Shown: one piece after another, positions 1 to 8,774 of the stretch | Layout of the letters: each line of letters starts with the position of its first letter | How positions within the stretch are numbered: the stretch's first letter is position 1 | Translations under genes and position numbers: made by a program | Notes under the pieces: model-generated | What the model saw: the letters and a program-made list of their open reading frames with translations, nothing else | The model's database searches: none | Told to the model about the DNA's origin: nothing | From: Plantactinospora endophytica | GTDB lineage: Bacteria > Actinomycetota > Actinomycetes > Mycobacteriales > Micromonosporaceae | NCBI RefSeq assembly: GCF_016862915.1 | Contig: NZ_BONW01000016.1 | Location: forward strand, 1-64,000 | DNA: 64,000 nt | Direction of reading: 5' to 3'

Positions 1-262
1 ACCAGGGGGTGCCGCCCGCCCGGTTCCGTGTTCCGGTCGGAGGTACCACGGATGTCCCTGCCAGCGGAACGTCATTCCGTGGAGCTGAGTTGGCGAAGAT
101 TTTCGTGACGTACCCGGGCGAAGACACTGAGTTTCCAGTCAGTCCCGGGGTGCCCCGGGGACCCAAGACGGAGTATCCTGGCGTCAGTGGGAGGGGCCGC
201 TTCCCCCGTGGCGGCCCCTCCCGCTTCTTGTTGTCCCGCCCCTTCCGAGTCCGGGTGGTGCG
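1..262. other. Upstream stretch without a recognisable gene
   Basis: No convincing coding region is seen here. Open frames exist but their codon use does not look coding. The stretch holds an imperfect dyad (ACTGA-N8-TCAGT, 126-143), of the size bound by TetR-type dimers, and a strong hairpin (189-222). The hairpin probably ends a transcript entering from the left edge, before the PAP2 gene at 263. Confidence 0.5.
189..222 (+). terminator. Intrinsic terminator upstream of the PAP2 gene
   Basis: A perfect 12-bp stem (GGGAGGGGCCGC pairing with 211-222) encloses a 10-nt loop and is followed on the + strand by the T-rich stretch GCTTCTTGTTGT. This is the classic shape of a rho-independent terminator reading left to right. 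The gene it would terminate lies outside the window. Confidence 0.75.
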
Positions 263-1222
263 GTGTCGGCTATGCCGGGTGCGTCCGATACGGTGTCCGG
301 CGTGCGTGGCCGAAGCGGCATTCTGACAGCGTCCTGGTTGGTCCTGCTGACCGCCGTGCAGGTCCTCGCGTTCGTCGTGGTCTGGCGGTTCGCCGTCGGC
401 ACCGAACACGGCCAACTGCTGGACACCATCGCGCTGACCGGGAACTCCATCGGGCAGCAGCGGATCGAGGGCATCGTCGGCGGTGTACTCAACGCGGTCT
501 CGCTGCTCTCGCTGCTCGTCGCCACCGCGGTCATCGGCTTCATCGCGCTGATCCGGGTCCGGATCACCCTGGCGGTGGTGACCGTACTGCTGATCGCGGG
601 GTCGAACTTCACCACCCAGATACTCAAGCACTTCATCGAACGGCCCGACTTCGACGTGGACGAGGCTCGGGAGGCAGCCGGCAACAGCCTGCCCAGTGGA
701 CACACCACGGTCGCCGCCTCGGTGGCGATCGCGCTGGTCATGGTGCTGCCGCCCCGGGTACGCGGCTGGGGTGCCCTGGTCGGCGCCGGCTACGCCGCCG
801 CTGCCGGCGTCGCCACCCTGTCCGCCGGCTGGCACCGGCCCAGCGACGCGGTGACGGCGCTGCTGGTGGTCGGCGCCTGGGCGTCGGCGGCCAGCCTGGT
901 GCTGCTGCTGACCCAGCGGGAGACCGCGCAGGTCGAGGCCGCCGACGGCAACCGCCGGGTCACCTCCGTACTCGCCATCGTCGGCCTGGCCCTGCTGCTG
1001 GTCGCCGCGATCGCCCTCGGCTGGACCGACGGCGTGCGGTCGACCCCGATCCCCGAGTTCGACCGGCACCAACTCCTGGTGGCGTACGGCGGCAGCGCGG
1101 CCGGAATCGCCGGCACCGCCGCCCTGATGACCGCACTGGTACTCGTCGCCCTGCACCGGGTGGTGCCCCGGCACACCGGCCGGGGCGCTGTCCCGGCCGA
1201 GGACGAGCCGGATGGTCCCTAG
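263..1222 (+). CDS. PAP2-family membrane phosphatase
   Basis: Predicted integral membrane phosphatase of the PAP2 (type 2 phosphatidic acid phosphatase) superfamily, 319 aa, GTG start. Hydrophobic segments lie near residues 22-42, 75-112, 148-185 and in the C-terminal half. The PSGH motif is clear at 144-147 and is preceded by a short K-x4-RP element. The third motif, usually SR-x5-H-x3-D, reads SAGWHRPSD, so His and Asp are present but the usual Arg is not; activity may be altered. Substrates of this family are lipid phosphates such as undecaprenyl pyrophosphate or phosphatidic acid. The last ~12 codons lie in the first copy of a 52-bp tandem repeat. Confidence 0.85.
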   Translation: MSAMPGASDTVSGVRGRSGILTASWLVLLTAVQVLAFVVVWRFAVGTEHGQLLDTIALTGNSIGQQRIEGIVGGVLNAVSLLSLLVATAVIGFIALIRVRITLAVVTVLLIAGSNFTTQILKHFIERPDFDVDEAREAAGNSLPSGHTTVAASVAIALVMVLPPRVRGWGALVGAGYAAAAGVATLSAGWHRPSDAVTALLVVGAWASAASLVLLLTQRETAQVEAADGNRRVTSVLAIVGLALLLVAAIALGWTDGVRSTPIPEFDRHQLLVAYGGSAAGIAGTAALMTALVLVALHRVVPRHTGRGAVPAEDEPDGP

Positions 1223-1319
1223 CCTGGTCGGCCGAGGCGCTGTCCCGGCCGAGGACGAGCCGGATGGTCGCTAGCCGGGTCGACCGGGGCGCTGTTCCGG
1301 CCGAGGACTAGCCTGGCGA
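1185..1319. repeat. 52-bp tandem repeat on the PAP2 3' end
   Basis: Two full copies (1185-1236, 1237-1288) and a partial third (1289-1319), each beginning GCGCTGT(T/C)CCGGCCGAGGA. Copy one contains the last codons and stop of the PAP2 gene. The third abuts the GTG start of the next gene, so the repeat fills the whole intergenic space. Confidence 0.85.
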
Positions 1320-1320
1320 C

Positions 1321-2001
1321 GTGCGGGTGATCGAGGCGTTCCGGTCCGAGGCGGCCCGGCTCGCCGAAGTGTTGGCCGGGCTGGCCGAACCGGACTTCAC
1401 GCGGCCCACGCCCTGTCCACCCTGGACCGTGCGGGAGCTGGCCGCGCACGTCGGCACCGGGGCCGGCCGGGTGGTCGGGATGTTGGCGGCGCCGGCACCA
1501 CCACGCGCCGAGGTCGACGCCGCCCGGTACTTCGGGCCGGCCAAGTTCACGCCCGACACCGACGCCGCCCGGATCGACATGGCCCGGACCGAGGGCGCCG
1601 GGTTCGGCAGCGGCCGGGAACTGGCCGAGGACTTCGCCCGCACCTGGCGCGCCGCGTACGCGGCCAGCGTCGCGGCCCCGCCCGGACGGGTGGTCCGGAC
1701 CAGGCACGGCGATCCGATGACCCTGGAGGAGTTCCTGGTCACCCGGGTGGTGGAGCTGGGCGTGCACGGACTCGACCTGGCCACCGCCCTGGACCGGGAG
1801 CCGTGGCTGACCGAGCCGGCCGGCGAACTGATCGCCGGACTGCTGACCGGAGCGGCCGGCCCGGCCGGCGCCGGGCTGGCCGAGGAACTGGGCTGGGACC
1901 GGCTGACCCTGGTCGCCAAGGCCACCGGCCGGCAACCGCTCACCACACCGGAACGGGCCGAGGTCGACCGGCGCGGCGTACGCTGGCTCGCCTTCGGCTG
2001 A
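1321..2001 (+). CDS. Maleylpyruvate isomerase family mycothiol-dependent enzyme
   Basis: A 226-residue soluble protein with the DinB-like N-terminal fold of mycothiol-dependent maleylpyruvate isomerases. The diagnostic stretch is TPCPPWTVRELAAHVGTG near residues 35-52, where the family's metal-binding His lies; a second conserved His is in ELGVHGLDLA near 145. Members of this large actinobacterial family use mycothiol as thiol cofactor, mostly with unknown substrates. The GTG start lies directly behind the upstream 52-bp repeat, with no obvious ribosome binding site. The gene may be co-transcribed with the PAP2 gene. The family call is secure, the reaction is not. Confidence 0.8.
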   Translation: MRVIEAFRSEAARLAEVLAGLAEPDFTRPTPCPPWTVRELAAHVGTGAGRVVGMLAAPAPPRAEVDAARYFGPAKFTPDTDAARIDMARTEGAGFGSGRELAEDFARTWRAAYAASVAAPPGRVVRTRHGDPMTLEEFLVTRVVELGVHGLDLATALDREPWLTEPAGELIAGLLTGAAGPAGAGLAEELGWDRLTLVAKATGRQPLTTPERAEVDRRGVRWLAFG

Positions 2002-2214
2002 AGCGTGCGCCGGCCGCGTTCCGGCTGGCTGGCGTGGTCGCGGTCTCCTGATCGACGCCAGGCTCGCCGGCTCCGCTTCCGGCTGACCGGTGCGGTCGCC
2101 GTCTCCCAGTCGGCGCGGCGTGCGCCGGCCGTGTTTCGGCTGGCTGGCGTGGTCGCCGACTCCCGATCGGCGCGGCGTGCGCCGGCCGCGTTTCGGCTGA
2201 CCGCCATGCGCTCG
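1976..2214. repeat. ~57-bp tandem repeat on a gene 3' end
   Basis: About four degenerate copies with period 57-58 bp, best seen as GCGTGCGCCGGCCG(C/T)G starting at 2003, 2118 and 2175, with a diverged copy near 2060. The first partial copy overlaps the last codons of the isomerase-like gene: that gene ends in CCTTCGGCTGA and the units end in (T)TTCGGCTGA. The array occupies nearly all of the 254 bp up to the DUF1028 gene; nothing else is seen there. Confidence 0.8.
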
Positions 2215-2255
2215 CCGACGCCCGCACCGTCACCGCCGTGGTGCCGGCCCGCTCG

Positions 2256-3089
2256 TCAGGACCGGGCGCGCAGGTGGGCCAGCACCACCGGGTCGATCCT
2301 GGCCGGCACCAGCCGTTCCTCCAGGTTCTCCACGCCCGCCCAGGCGGCGAGCCGGGCGTCCAGCTCGGAACGGTCGCCCCGGAAGCCCAGCCCGGCCAGC
2401 AGACGGGACACCTCGTCGGCCAGCTCGCCGGTCAGCTCGCGCAGCGTCTCCGGGTCGGGCCGCTCGAAGAGCATCCGGTGCACCTCGAGCAGCCGGGCCA
2501 GCTCGGTAACCGGATCCGGATGGTCGTCCACCCGCAGGTCCACCACGACGTCGCTGCCGCCGCCGTACCCGCCACGGCGGCCGACCACCAGCAGGGCGGC
2601 GCTCTGCCGGCCGCGCCGGTCGCCACCGGCCAGGTCACCGGCCCGGAGCGCGTCCAGCAGCCGGTCCGGGAAGCGCCGGTCGACACCGCCCAGCCAGGCG
2701 TCCCGCATCTCGTCGACGACCTGCGGCCCGACCAGGATGTTGCCCTGGACCGCCCAGCCGGTACCGGCCTGCCCGCCGGCCCAGTCGTGGCAGTCGGCCC
2801 CGGTGTAGGTGGCACCCGTACCGTCCGCGTCGACCACTCCGAGCTGCCGGTGCGTACGGCCGGAGTCGGCGGCGACCAGCCCGGCCACCGCGTCGGCCGC
2901 GCCCAGACCCGTACGCAGGAAAGCCAGCCCCTGCGGCCGGTACGCCAGGTTCGCCTGCGCCTGGGTGGCCAGCGCGCCCACCTCGGCCTCGGCCGCCGGC
3001 ACCAGGGCGCCGACCCCGAGGAACTTGCTCGCGACCGCGACACCGTGCAGCCGGCCGTCGTCGGATCGCGCCACGATGGAGAAGGTCAC
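2256..3089 (-). CDS. DUF1028 family protein (Ntn-hydrolase-like)
   Basis: A 277-residue protein of the DUF1028 family, whose fold resembles Ntn hydrolases. The N-terminal VTFSIVARS, the following V(A)VASKFLGVG, the central Q-A-N-L and the GNILVGPQVVDEM stretch near 125-137 are typical. Function is not established for the family, though members often sit near peptidase or amidase genes. The GTG at 3089 was chosen because the family begins at this exact residue; the frame stays open another 25 codons upstream. It is divergent from the luciferase-like gene, with starts 67 bp apart, implying a shared control region. Confidence 0.85.
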   Translation of the reverse strand: MTFSIVARSDDGRLHGVAVASKFLGVGALVPAAEAEVGALATQAQANLAYRPQGLAFLRTGLGAADAVAGLVAADSGRTHRQLGVVDADGTGATYTGADCHDWAGGQAGTGWAVQGNILVGPQVVDEMRDAWLGGVDRRFPDRLLDALRAGDLAGGDRRGRQSAALLVVGRRGGYGGGSDVVVDLRVDDHPDPVTELARLLEVHRMLFERPDPETLRELTGELADEVSRLLAGLGFRGDRSELDARLAAWAGVENLEERLVPARIDPVVLAHLRARS

Positions 3090-3156
3090 CCGGCAGAGGC
3101 TACAAGATCTGGCCGGAGATGTTGCCGGGGCAGAGCGGAGCGGGCACCATCGATCG

Positions 3157-4155
3157 GTGACCACACGCTGGGCAATGACGGTGCCGCTGAGCGGCGTGCC
3201 GCTGGACGGGCACGACGGGATCTACGCCGCGCTCGCCGAGGCGGGGTTCACCGACCTGTGGTCCGCCGAGGTGGCCGGCAGTGACGCCTTCACCCCGCTG
3301 GCGCTCGCCGCCGCCTGGCAGCCGGCGCTGCGGTTGGGTACCGCCGTCGCCCCGGTGTTCACCCGGGGCCCCGGGCTGTTGGCGATGAGCGCGGCGGCGC
3401 TGGCCGAAGCCGCGCCCGGCCGGTTCTCGCTCGGCATCGGCGCCTCGTCACCGGTGCTGGTGCAGGACTGGAACGCGGTCCGGTTCGACGACCCGTTCCG
3501 GCGCAGCCGGGACGTACTGCGCTTCCTGCGGGCGGCGCTGCGGGGCGAGCTGGTCGACGAGGTCTACGACACCTTCACCGTACGACGGTTCCGGTTGGAG
3601 CGTCCGCCGGCCGTACCGCCGCCGATCCTGCTGGCCGCGCTCCGGCCCCGGATGCTGCGGCTGGCCGGCGCCGAGGCGGACGGGACGATCCTCAACTGGC
3701 TGGCCGACGACGACGTGCCGAAGGTGCTCGCCGCGTTGGGGGAGCGCCGACCCGGGTTCGAGGTGGCCGCCCGGATCTTCGTCTGCCCGACCGAGGACGC
3801 CGGGTACGCCCGGACGTTCGCCCGGCGGCTGATCGCCACCTACCTGACCGTGCCGGCGTACGCCGCGTTCCACCGCTGGCTCGGCCGGGAGCCGGTGCTC
3901 GCGCCGATGTGGCGGGCGTGGGCGGCCGGCGACCGCCGGGCTGCCGCAGACTCGCTACCGGACGAGCTGGTCGACGCCCTGGTCGTGCACGGCAGCCCGG
4001 AGACCTGCCGGTCCCGGGTCCAGCGTTACGTCACGGCCGGAGTGGACGTACCGGTGCTGGCCCTGCTGCCCACCCCGGAACTGGCCGCCGGTGGCGCGGC
4101 CGCACTGACCACCCTGATCGCCCAGCTCGGCCCGGTGACCACACTGCCGGACTGA
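3157..4155 (+). CDS. LLM-class (F420-type) oxidoreductase
   Basis: A 332-residue TIM-barrel protein of the bacterial luciferase superfamily, the group that in actinomycetes usually uses coenzyme F420. Visible family features are the N-terminal barrel strand (MTVPLSG), RLGTAVAPVFTRGP, RFSLGIGASSPV and the C-terminal GSPETCRSRVQRYVTAGVD, which closes the barrel. The GTG at 3157 is preferred because the upstream extension of the frame is low-complexity and would overlap the divergent DUF1028 gene. Substrate unknown. The gene converges on the transglutaminase-fold gene with only 18 bp between stops. Confidence 0.85.
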   Translation: MTTRWAMTVPLSGVPLDGHDGIYAALAEAGFTDLWSAEVAGSDAFTPLALAAAWQPALRLGTAVAPVFTRGPGLLAMSAAALAEAAPGRFSLGIGASSPVLVQDWNAVRFDDPFRRSRDVLRFLRAALRGELVDEVYDTFTVRRFRLERPPAVPPPILLAALRPRMLRLAGAEADGTILNWLADDDVPKVLAALGERRPGFEVAARIFVCPTEDAGYARTFARRLIATYLTVPAYAAFHRWLGREPVLAPMWRAWAAGDRRAAADSLPDELVDALVVHGSPETCRSRVQRYVTAGVDVPVLALLPTPELAAGGAAALTTLIAQLGPVTTLPD

Positions 4156-4173
4156 TCCGGTGGTGGCTGCCGG

Positions 4174-6588
4174 TCAGCGGCGCCAGCGGAGCGGGCCGGG
4201 ATGCAGCGACCACAGCACCCGACGCCACCACGGCCGGCCGGCGCGGAGTTCGGCCGCGTACGCCACGGCCAGCTCGCCCGCCTGTCGGGCCTGCTCGTCG
4301 GTGGCGTTGCCGGGCGCGAACGCGGCCAGGTTGACCAGCGCGGCCAGGTCGTCCACCGGCGGTGCGGCCGGACGGAGCGGCTCGGGACGGCCCGGCTCCG
4401 GCGTCTGCGGAACGAGGTCGGCGTGCGGCCCGAGGTCGGAGCCGGGGCCGGCCGCACCGGCCAGGCTGGACCGGGCGTGCGCGGCGACCTCGGTGGCCGC
4501 GAGATGCTCCGGCACCGGCCGTCCGGCCAGCCGCAGCGCGTCGGTCACCTCCCGCCAGGCACCGGCGATCCGCTGCGCCGGCAGCCCTTCGGCGAGCCGC
4601 CGGCGGCGCTGGGCCCGGCGCAGGCCGACGACCAGGGTGGCCAGCCCGGCCAGCAGGAGCAGCAGGCCACCGGTACCGCCGCCGACCAGTACCGGCGTGC
4701 CGAGCCCGGCGCCCCGGCCCGGACCGGCCTGTGGACCGGCGCTGCCGCTGGGTGTCGCCTCCGGGCTCTGCGTCGCCTCGTCCGGCGGCGGGGTCGGATC
4801 CTCCGGCTCCGGCTTGAAGTCCTGCTCGACCGGCTTGGGCCGGGTGTTCGGCTTCGGCAGCGGGTCGAACGCCACCCAGCCGAGACCGTCGAAGAGCACC
4901 TCCGGCCAGGCGAGCGCGTCCGCGCCGCGTACCGGTCCGGTGCCGGTGGGCGCCTGGAAGCCGACCACCACCCGGGTGGGCAGCCCGGTCATCCGGCCGA
5001 GCACGGCGAAGGCGGCGGCGAACTGCTCGGAGGTGCCGCGCTGCCCGCCGCCGGTGCTCGGGCCGAAGAGGAAGAAGTTGAGGTTGGGATAGGCATGCCC
5101 GCTGGGCGCGTCGGCGACCACCCGGTAGTGCTCGGCGAGGAACGTCGCGATCGCGTCGGCGCGGGCGTACGGCGCCCCGTTGTCCTCGGCGAGTTGGGCG
5201 GCGAGCTGCTGCATCTGCTCCGGCGCGCCCGGCTCGACCTTCAGGTATCGGGCCACCGCGTCCCCGGCCGGGACGTTCGCCGAGGTCAGCAGGCTGTAGT
5301 CCGGGTACTCCCGCCGCGAGGTGACCGAGTAACTCAGGCCCGGCGTCAGCCCCTCCGGCCGGATCAGCGTCCCGCTGTCCTGGTCGTACGCGACCCGGGC
5401 GCCGGTCACCTCGCGTGGCGTGGACACCGCCGGCAGCAGCCGACCGGTCAGACTGTCCACGGTGATCTGCTGCACGACCTGTTCCACCCGGGCGTCCGGC
5501 AGCGGGTCCGTCTCCGGCAGCACCCGCCCGGCGTTCCGGTACGTCGCGCCGACCCGCCAGGTCACCCCGTCGTAGTCGCCCAGCACCGCGAGCCGGATCC
5601 GCAGCCCGGCCGGCGGACCGTCCTCCTCCTCGACGGCCGGCTCCTCGCCCTCGCCGCTCGGGGTCGGCGCGGCGGTGGCCGCCGGAGAGCCGGCCGGCGC
5701 CGGTCCGCCCGGTCCGCCACTCGCCACGTCTAGCAACTTCTGGTCCGGGTTCAGCGCCCAGCCGGAGATCCGGATCAGTGGATTCTCGTCCAGGCTGTCC
5801 ACCTGGGGCGGTTGGACGTAGCGGCGCGGATCGACCGGGGTGGTGCCGACCTGCCGAGCCACCACCGGAGCCAGCAGCGCGGCGAGCCCGAGTACCAGGA
5901 CCAGGCCGAGTGCGGTGCTGGCGAGCGTCCGGGCCCGTAGCGCGGCCCGGACGGCGGGAGTCAGGTCGCCGGCCGGGTCGGGCGAACCGCTCCGGTCCGG
6001 CCGGGCCGGCCGTGCACCGGCGGCCAGTGCCACCGCTCCGGCGGCGGCGAACGCGATCGTCAACCAGGGCGTCGTGTCGGCGTTCGGGCCGACCACGTAG
6101 AGCGCGCCCGCGTACAGGCCGGCGGGGGCGGTCAGGCCGAGCAGCACCCTGTCCGCCCGGATCCCGATCTCGGCACCGGCCAGCCCGGCAAGCCAGGCCG
6201 CGACGAGTGGCACGATCACCGTGTCCGGCAACGGCTCCACCGGGATCAGCGCGGTGAGCAGCCGAGGAATGCCGTTGCGGGCGGCGTCCGCCGCCACGGT
6301 GCCGAGCGAGCCGGGCAGGTCGGCGCGCTGCGCGGTGAACCAGAGCGCGGCGGCGGTGTAGCCGAGCAGGGCCAGCACCGAGAGCGGGGCGACCAGCCAG
6401 GACGGCAGGCGCCGGGTGGCCAGGCTGACCCCGACGGAGCCGATGGCCGCGCCGAGAACCAGCCGGCTGAGCAGCGGGTCGGCGTACACCCCGCCGAGGA
6501 CCGCGCCGGCCAGGCCGATCATCGCCACCAGGGCCAGCGGCACCGGCAGCGCCCGGAGCAGGCTCACCACCGGCGTACCCCGTCCCAC
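4174..6588 (-). CDS. Transglutaminase-fold membrane protein, probably catalytically dead
   Basis: An 804-residue protein of the TgpA/DUF3488-transglutaminase architecture: several N-terminal membrane helices (about 10-195), a long extracellular region, a transglutaminase-like domain near 480-590, a Pro/Glu-rich linker, one membrane helix near 650-675 and a cytoplasmic tail. The usual G-x-C-x-x-F motif reads GTSEQFAAAF, so Ser replaces the catalytic Cys, and the usual HAW-E reads LAWPEV, so His is lost; only the Asp in WVAFDP remains. It is the last gene of the FN3/MoxR/DUF58 operon and overlaps DUF58 by 25 bp. GTG start; GTG codons at 6570 and 6567 are alternatives. Confidence 0.85.
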   Translation of the reverse strand: MGRGTPVVSLLRALPVPLALVAMIGLAGAVLGGVYADPLLSRLVLGAAIGSVGVSLATRRLPSWLVAPLSVLALLGYTAAALWFTAQRADLPGSLGTVAADAARNGIPRLLTALIPVEPLPDTVIVPLVAAWLAGLAGAEIGIRADRVLLGLTAPAGLYAGALYVVGPNADTTPWLTIAFAAAGAVALAAGARPARPDRSGSPDPAGDLTPAVRAALRARTLASTALGLVLVLGLAALLAPVVARQVGTTPVDPRRYVQPPQVDSLDENPLIRISGWALNPDQKLLDVASGGPGGPAPAGSPAATAAPTPSGEGEEPAVEEEDGPPAGLRIRLAVLGDYDGVTWRVGATYRNAGRVLPETDPLPDARVEQVVQQITVDSLTGRLLPAVSTPREVTGARVAYDQDSGTLIRPEGLTPGLSYSVTSRREYPDYSLLTSANVPAGDAVARYLKVEPGAPEQMQQLAAQLAEDNGAPYARADAIATFLAEHYRVVADAPSGHAYPNLNFFLFGPSTGGGQRGTSEQFAAAFAVLGRMTGLPTRVVVGFQAPTGTGPVRGADALAWPEVLFDGLGWVAFDPLPKPNTRPKPVEQDFKPEPEDPTPPPDEATQSPEATPSGSAGPQAGPGRGAGLGTPVLVGGGTGGLLLLLAGLATLVVGLRRAQRRRRLAEGLPAQRIAGAWREVTDALRLAGRPVPEHLAATEVAAHARSSLAGAAGPGSDLGPHADLVPQTPEPGRPEPLRPAAPPVDDLAALVNLAAFAPGNATDEQARQAGELAVAYAAELRAGRPWWRRVLWSLHPGPLRWRR

Positions 6589-7718
6589 TCGGCCGCGAAC
6601 TCCGCCCCGTCGGCGGCGTCGATCACGACCAGTCCGGTCGAGCCGGCCGGGGTCTGGCCGCCGGCCCCGAACATCCCGGCCACCACCGACGGGTACGCGG
6701 GGCGCAGCGCGCCGACGTAGCCGAGGTCGGCGGCGGCGCCCGGACCGGTGAGGAAGACCAGGGTGTCGCCGAGTTTCTCCTGCCGCAGCCGCAGTGTCGT
6801 GGTGCGCAGCGGGTCGCCCTCGCCGCCCCGCGTCCCCGGCACCAGGTCGGCGGCGGCCAGCCGGTCCAGGAACTCCCCGGAGCCGTCGGTCTCGGCGACC
6901 AGCAGCAGGGTCACCGGCAGGTCCTCCCGACGGGCGGCCACCACCACCGAGGCCGCCGCCTCGCAGGCCGACTCGAACGTCTCGGCGACGCCGTCGACCC
7001 GCCCCGGATGGGCACCGGCCCGGTTGTCCAGCAGTACGACGATCCGGGGCAGGCTGGTGTCCAACTGCTCCTTGACCATCAGCTCGCCGACCTTGGCACT
7101 GCTCCGCCAGTGCACCCGGCGGAGTTCGTCGCCGACGACGTACTCCCGGAGCGAGTCGAAGGTGATCGAGCCCTGCGGCACCTTGTCGATCCGCCCGTCC
7201 ATGCTCCGGGCGATCCCGGCGGGGACTGCGGCCAGCGGGTGGATCCGGGGGTGCACCCAGACCTGGGCGGTGTCGCCGTGCGAGCGGGCCACGGTGATCA
7301 GCCCGAGCGCGTCCCGGCCGGTGACCCGGAGCGGACCGACGGCGATCACGCCGCGCCGGGTGGTCGGGACCGGATAGCTGACCGTGGTGTCCCGGCCGGG
7401 ACGCAGCCGGAGCAGTGGCACCGGCACTCCACGGTTGCCGCAGCGGTCCTCGGCGATCAGGTTGGCCGAGCGGAGCCGGGCGCTGTTACGCACCGTCAGG
7501 GTCATGCTGGCCGGCTCGCCCCGGCCCACCCGGTCCGGGTCGGCCACCCGGGTCACGCCGAGCCGGGGCCGCCAGGCGGCGTTGCCGGCGGCGCAGGCCA
7601 GCGCGATCGTCGCGGCCGTGCCGAGCAGGGCGAGCCCCGGGTAGCCGAACTGGAAACCGGTGACCAGGAGGATGGCGGCACCGACGAGCAGACCGATGCC
7701 ACGTGAGGTGATCGTCAT
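6564..7718 (-). CDS. DUF58 domain membrane protein
   Basis: A 384-residue protein with two N-terminal hydrophobic helices (about 8-45) followed by a DUF58 domain. The hallmark LREYVVGDELRRVHWRSSAK is at roughly 190-209, followed by a vWA-like fold with RIVVLLDNRAG. DUF58 proteins are almost always encoded with a MoxR AAA+ ATPase and a transglutaminase-like membrane protein, as here, and are thought to act in cell-envelope protein assembly or maturation. It starts 7 bp after the moxR stop codon and overlaps the next gene by 25 bp, so translation is probably coupled. Confidence 0.9.
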   Translation of the reverse strand: MTITSRGIGLLVGAAILLVTGFQFGYPGLALLGTAATIALACAAGNAAWRPRLGVTRVADPDRVGRGEPASMTLTVRNSARLRSANLIAEDRCGNRGVPVPLLRLRPGRDTTVSYPVPTTRRGVIAVGPLRVTGRDALGLITVARSHGDTAQVWVHPRIHPLAAVPAGIARSMDGRIDKVPQGSITFDSLREYVVGDELRRVHWRSSAKVGELMVKEQLDTSLPRIVVLLDNRAGAHPGRVDGVAETFESACEAAASVVVAARREDLPVTLLLVAETDGSGEFLDRLAAADLVPGTRGGEGDPLRTTTLRLRQEKLGDTLVFLTGPGAAADLGYVGALRPAYPSVVAGMFGAGGQTPAGSTGLVVIDAADGAEFAAEWDGVRRW

Positions 7719-7725
7719 GACGCGG

Positions 7726-8721
7726 TCAGGTGCCTGCCGGGGCCAACTGCCCCGAGGGCAGCGGCACCGGCACCGACGCGACCGCCTCGTGCAGCACCTC
7801 GGTCGCGGTCACGCCCCGGACCTGGGCGTCGGGGGAGAGCAGGACCCGGTGTGCGAAGACCGGCTCGGTGAGGAGTTTGAGGTCTTCGGGGAGGATCCAG
7901 CCGCGCCCGTCGATCAGGGCGTACGCGCAGGCCGCGCGGGTCAGCGCGATCACGCCCCGGGGACTGACCCCGACCCGTACGTGTGGATGGTTGCGGGTCG
8001 CCGCAGCCAGCCGGACCGCGTACGCGTAGAGCGGGTCGGCGATGTGCACCCGCTGGGCCATCCGGACCATCTCCCCGACGGTGGCGGTGTCGGTCACCGG
8101 CTCCAACGCCTCCGGGGAGCGCATCGGGGCACCCCGGAGCACCTCGATCTCGACCGCCTCGTCGGGATAGCCGACCGAGAGCTTCACCAGGAACCGGTCG
8201 AGCTGCGCCTCGGGCAGCCGGTAGGTGCCGTCCATCTCGACCGGATTCTGGGTGGCGACCACCAGGAACGGCCTGGGCACCGGGTGCCGGACGCCGTCCA
8301 CGGTGACGTTGCGCTCCTCCATCACCTCCAGCAGCGCCGACTGGGTCTTCGGGGACGCCCGGTTGATCTCGTCCGCGATGACGATGTTGGCGAAGACCGG
8401 GCCGGGGTGGAACTCGAAGCTCCGACTGCCCTGGTTGAAGATGGTCACCCCGGAGACGTCGGCGGGGAGCAGGTCGGGGGTGAACTGGATGCGCCGCCAC
8501 TGACCGTGCACGGTGGCGGCGATCGCCCGGGCCAGGGTGGTCTTGCCCACCCCGGGCACGTCCTCCAGCAGGACGTGCCCCTGGGCGAACAGCGCGGTGA
8601 GCGCCAGCCGGACCACGTGCGGCTTACCCAGCACCACCGAGTTGATGTTCTCGGCGATCCGGGCGGCCAGGTTGGCGAAGCCCTGCACATGGTGCGGGGT
8701 AAGCGGCTCGTGGTTGTTCAC
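7726..8721 (-). CDS. MoxR-family AAA+ ATPase
   Basis: A 331-residue AAA+ ATPase of the MoxR/RavA branch. Walker A is GVGKTTLA and Walker B is IVIADEINRASPK, followed by ALLEVMEERNVTVDG and sensor 1 in VVATQNPVEMDGTY. Members act as chaperone-like motors for vWA-domain partners, here presumably the adjacent DUF58 protein. The GTG at 8721 is chosen because AAGGAG lies 9 nt upstream and the MoxR homology starts right after it. Second gene of the four-gene operon, 53 bp behind the FN3 protein. Confidence 0.92.
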   Translation of the reverse strand: MNNHEPLTPHHVQGFANLAARIAENINSVVLGKPHVVRLALTALFAQGHVLLEDVPGVGKTTLARAIAATVHGQWRRIQFTPDLLPADVSGVTIFNQGSRSFEFHPGPVFANIVIADEINRASPKTQSALLEVMEERNVTVDGVRHPVPRPFLVVATQNPVEMDGTYRLPEAQLDRFLVKLSVGYPDEAVEIEVLRGAPMRSPEALEPVTDTATVGEMVRMAQRVHIADPLYAYAVRLAAATRNHPHVRVGVSPRGVIALTRAACAYALIDGRGWILPEDLKLLTEPVFAHRVLLSPDAQVRGVTATEVLHEAVASVPVPLPSGQLAPAGT

Positions 8722-8774
8722 GGTCGTGGTGCTCCTTGTTACCGCAGGGTGCTGCCTGTTACCGGTTGACGCGG

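Noticed and set aside
9-326. Possible 105-residue gene at the left edge
   Set aside because: Its codons do not show the strong third-position GC bias, it runs through the terminator hairpin and overlaps the PAP2 start.
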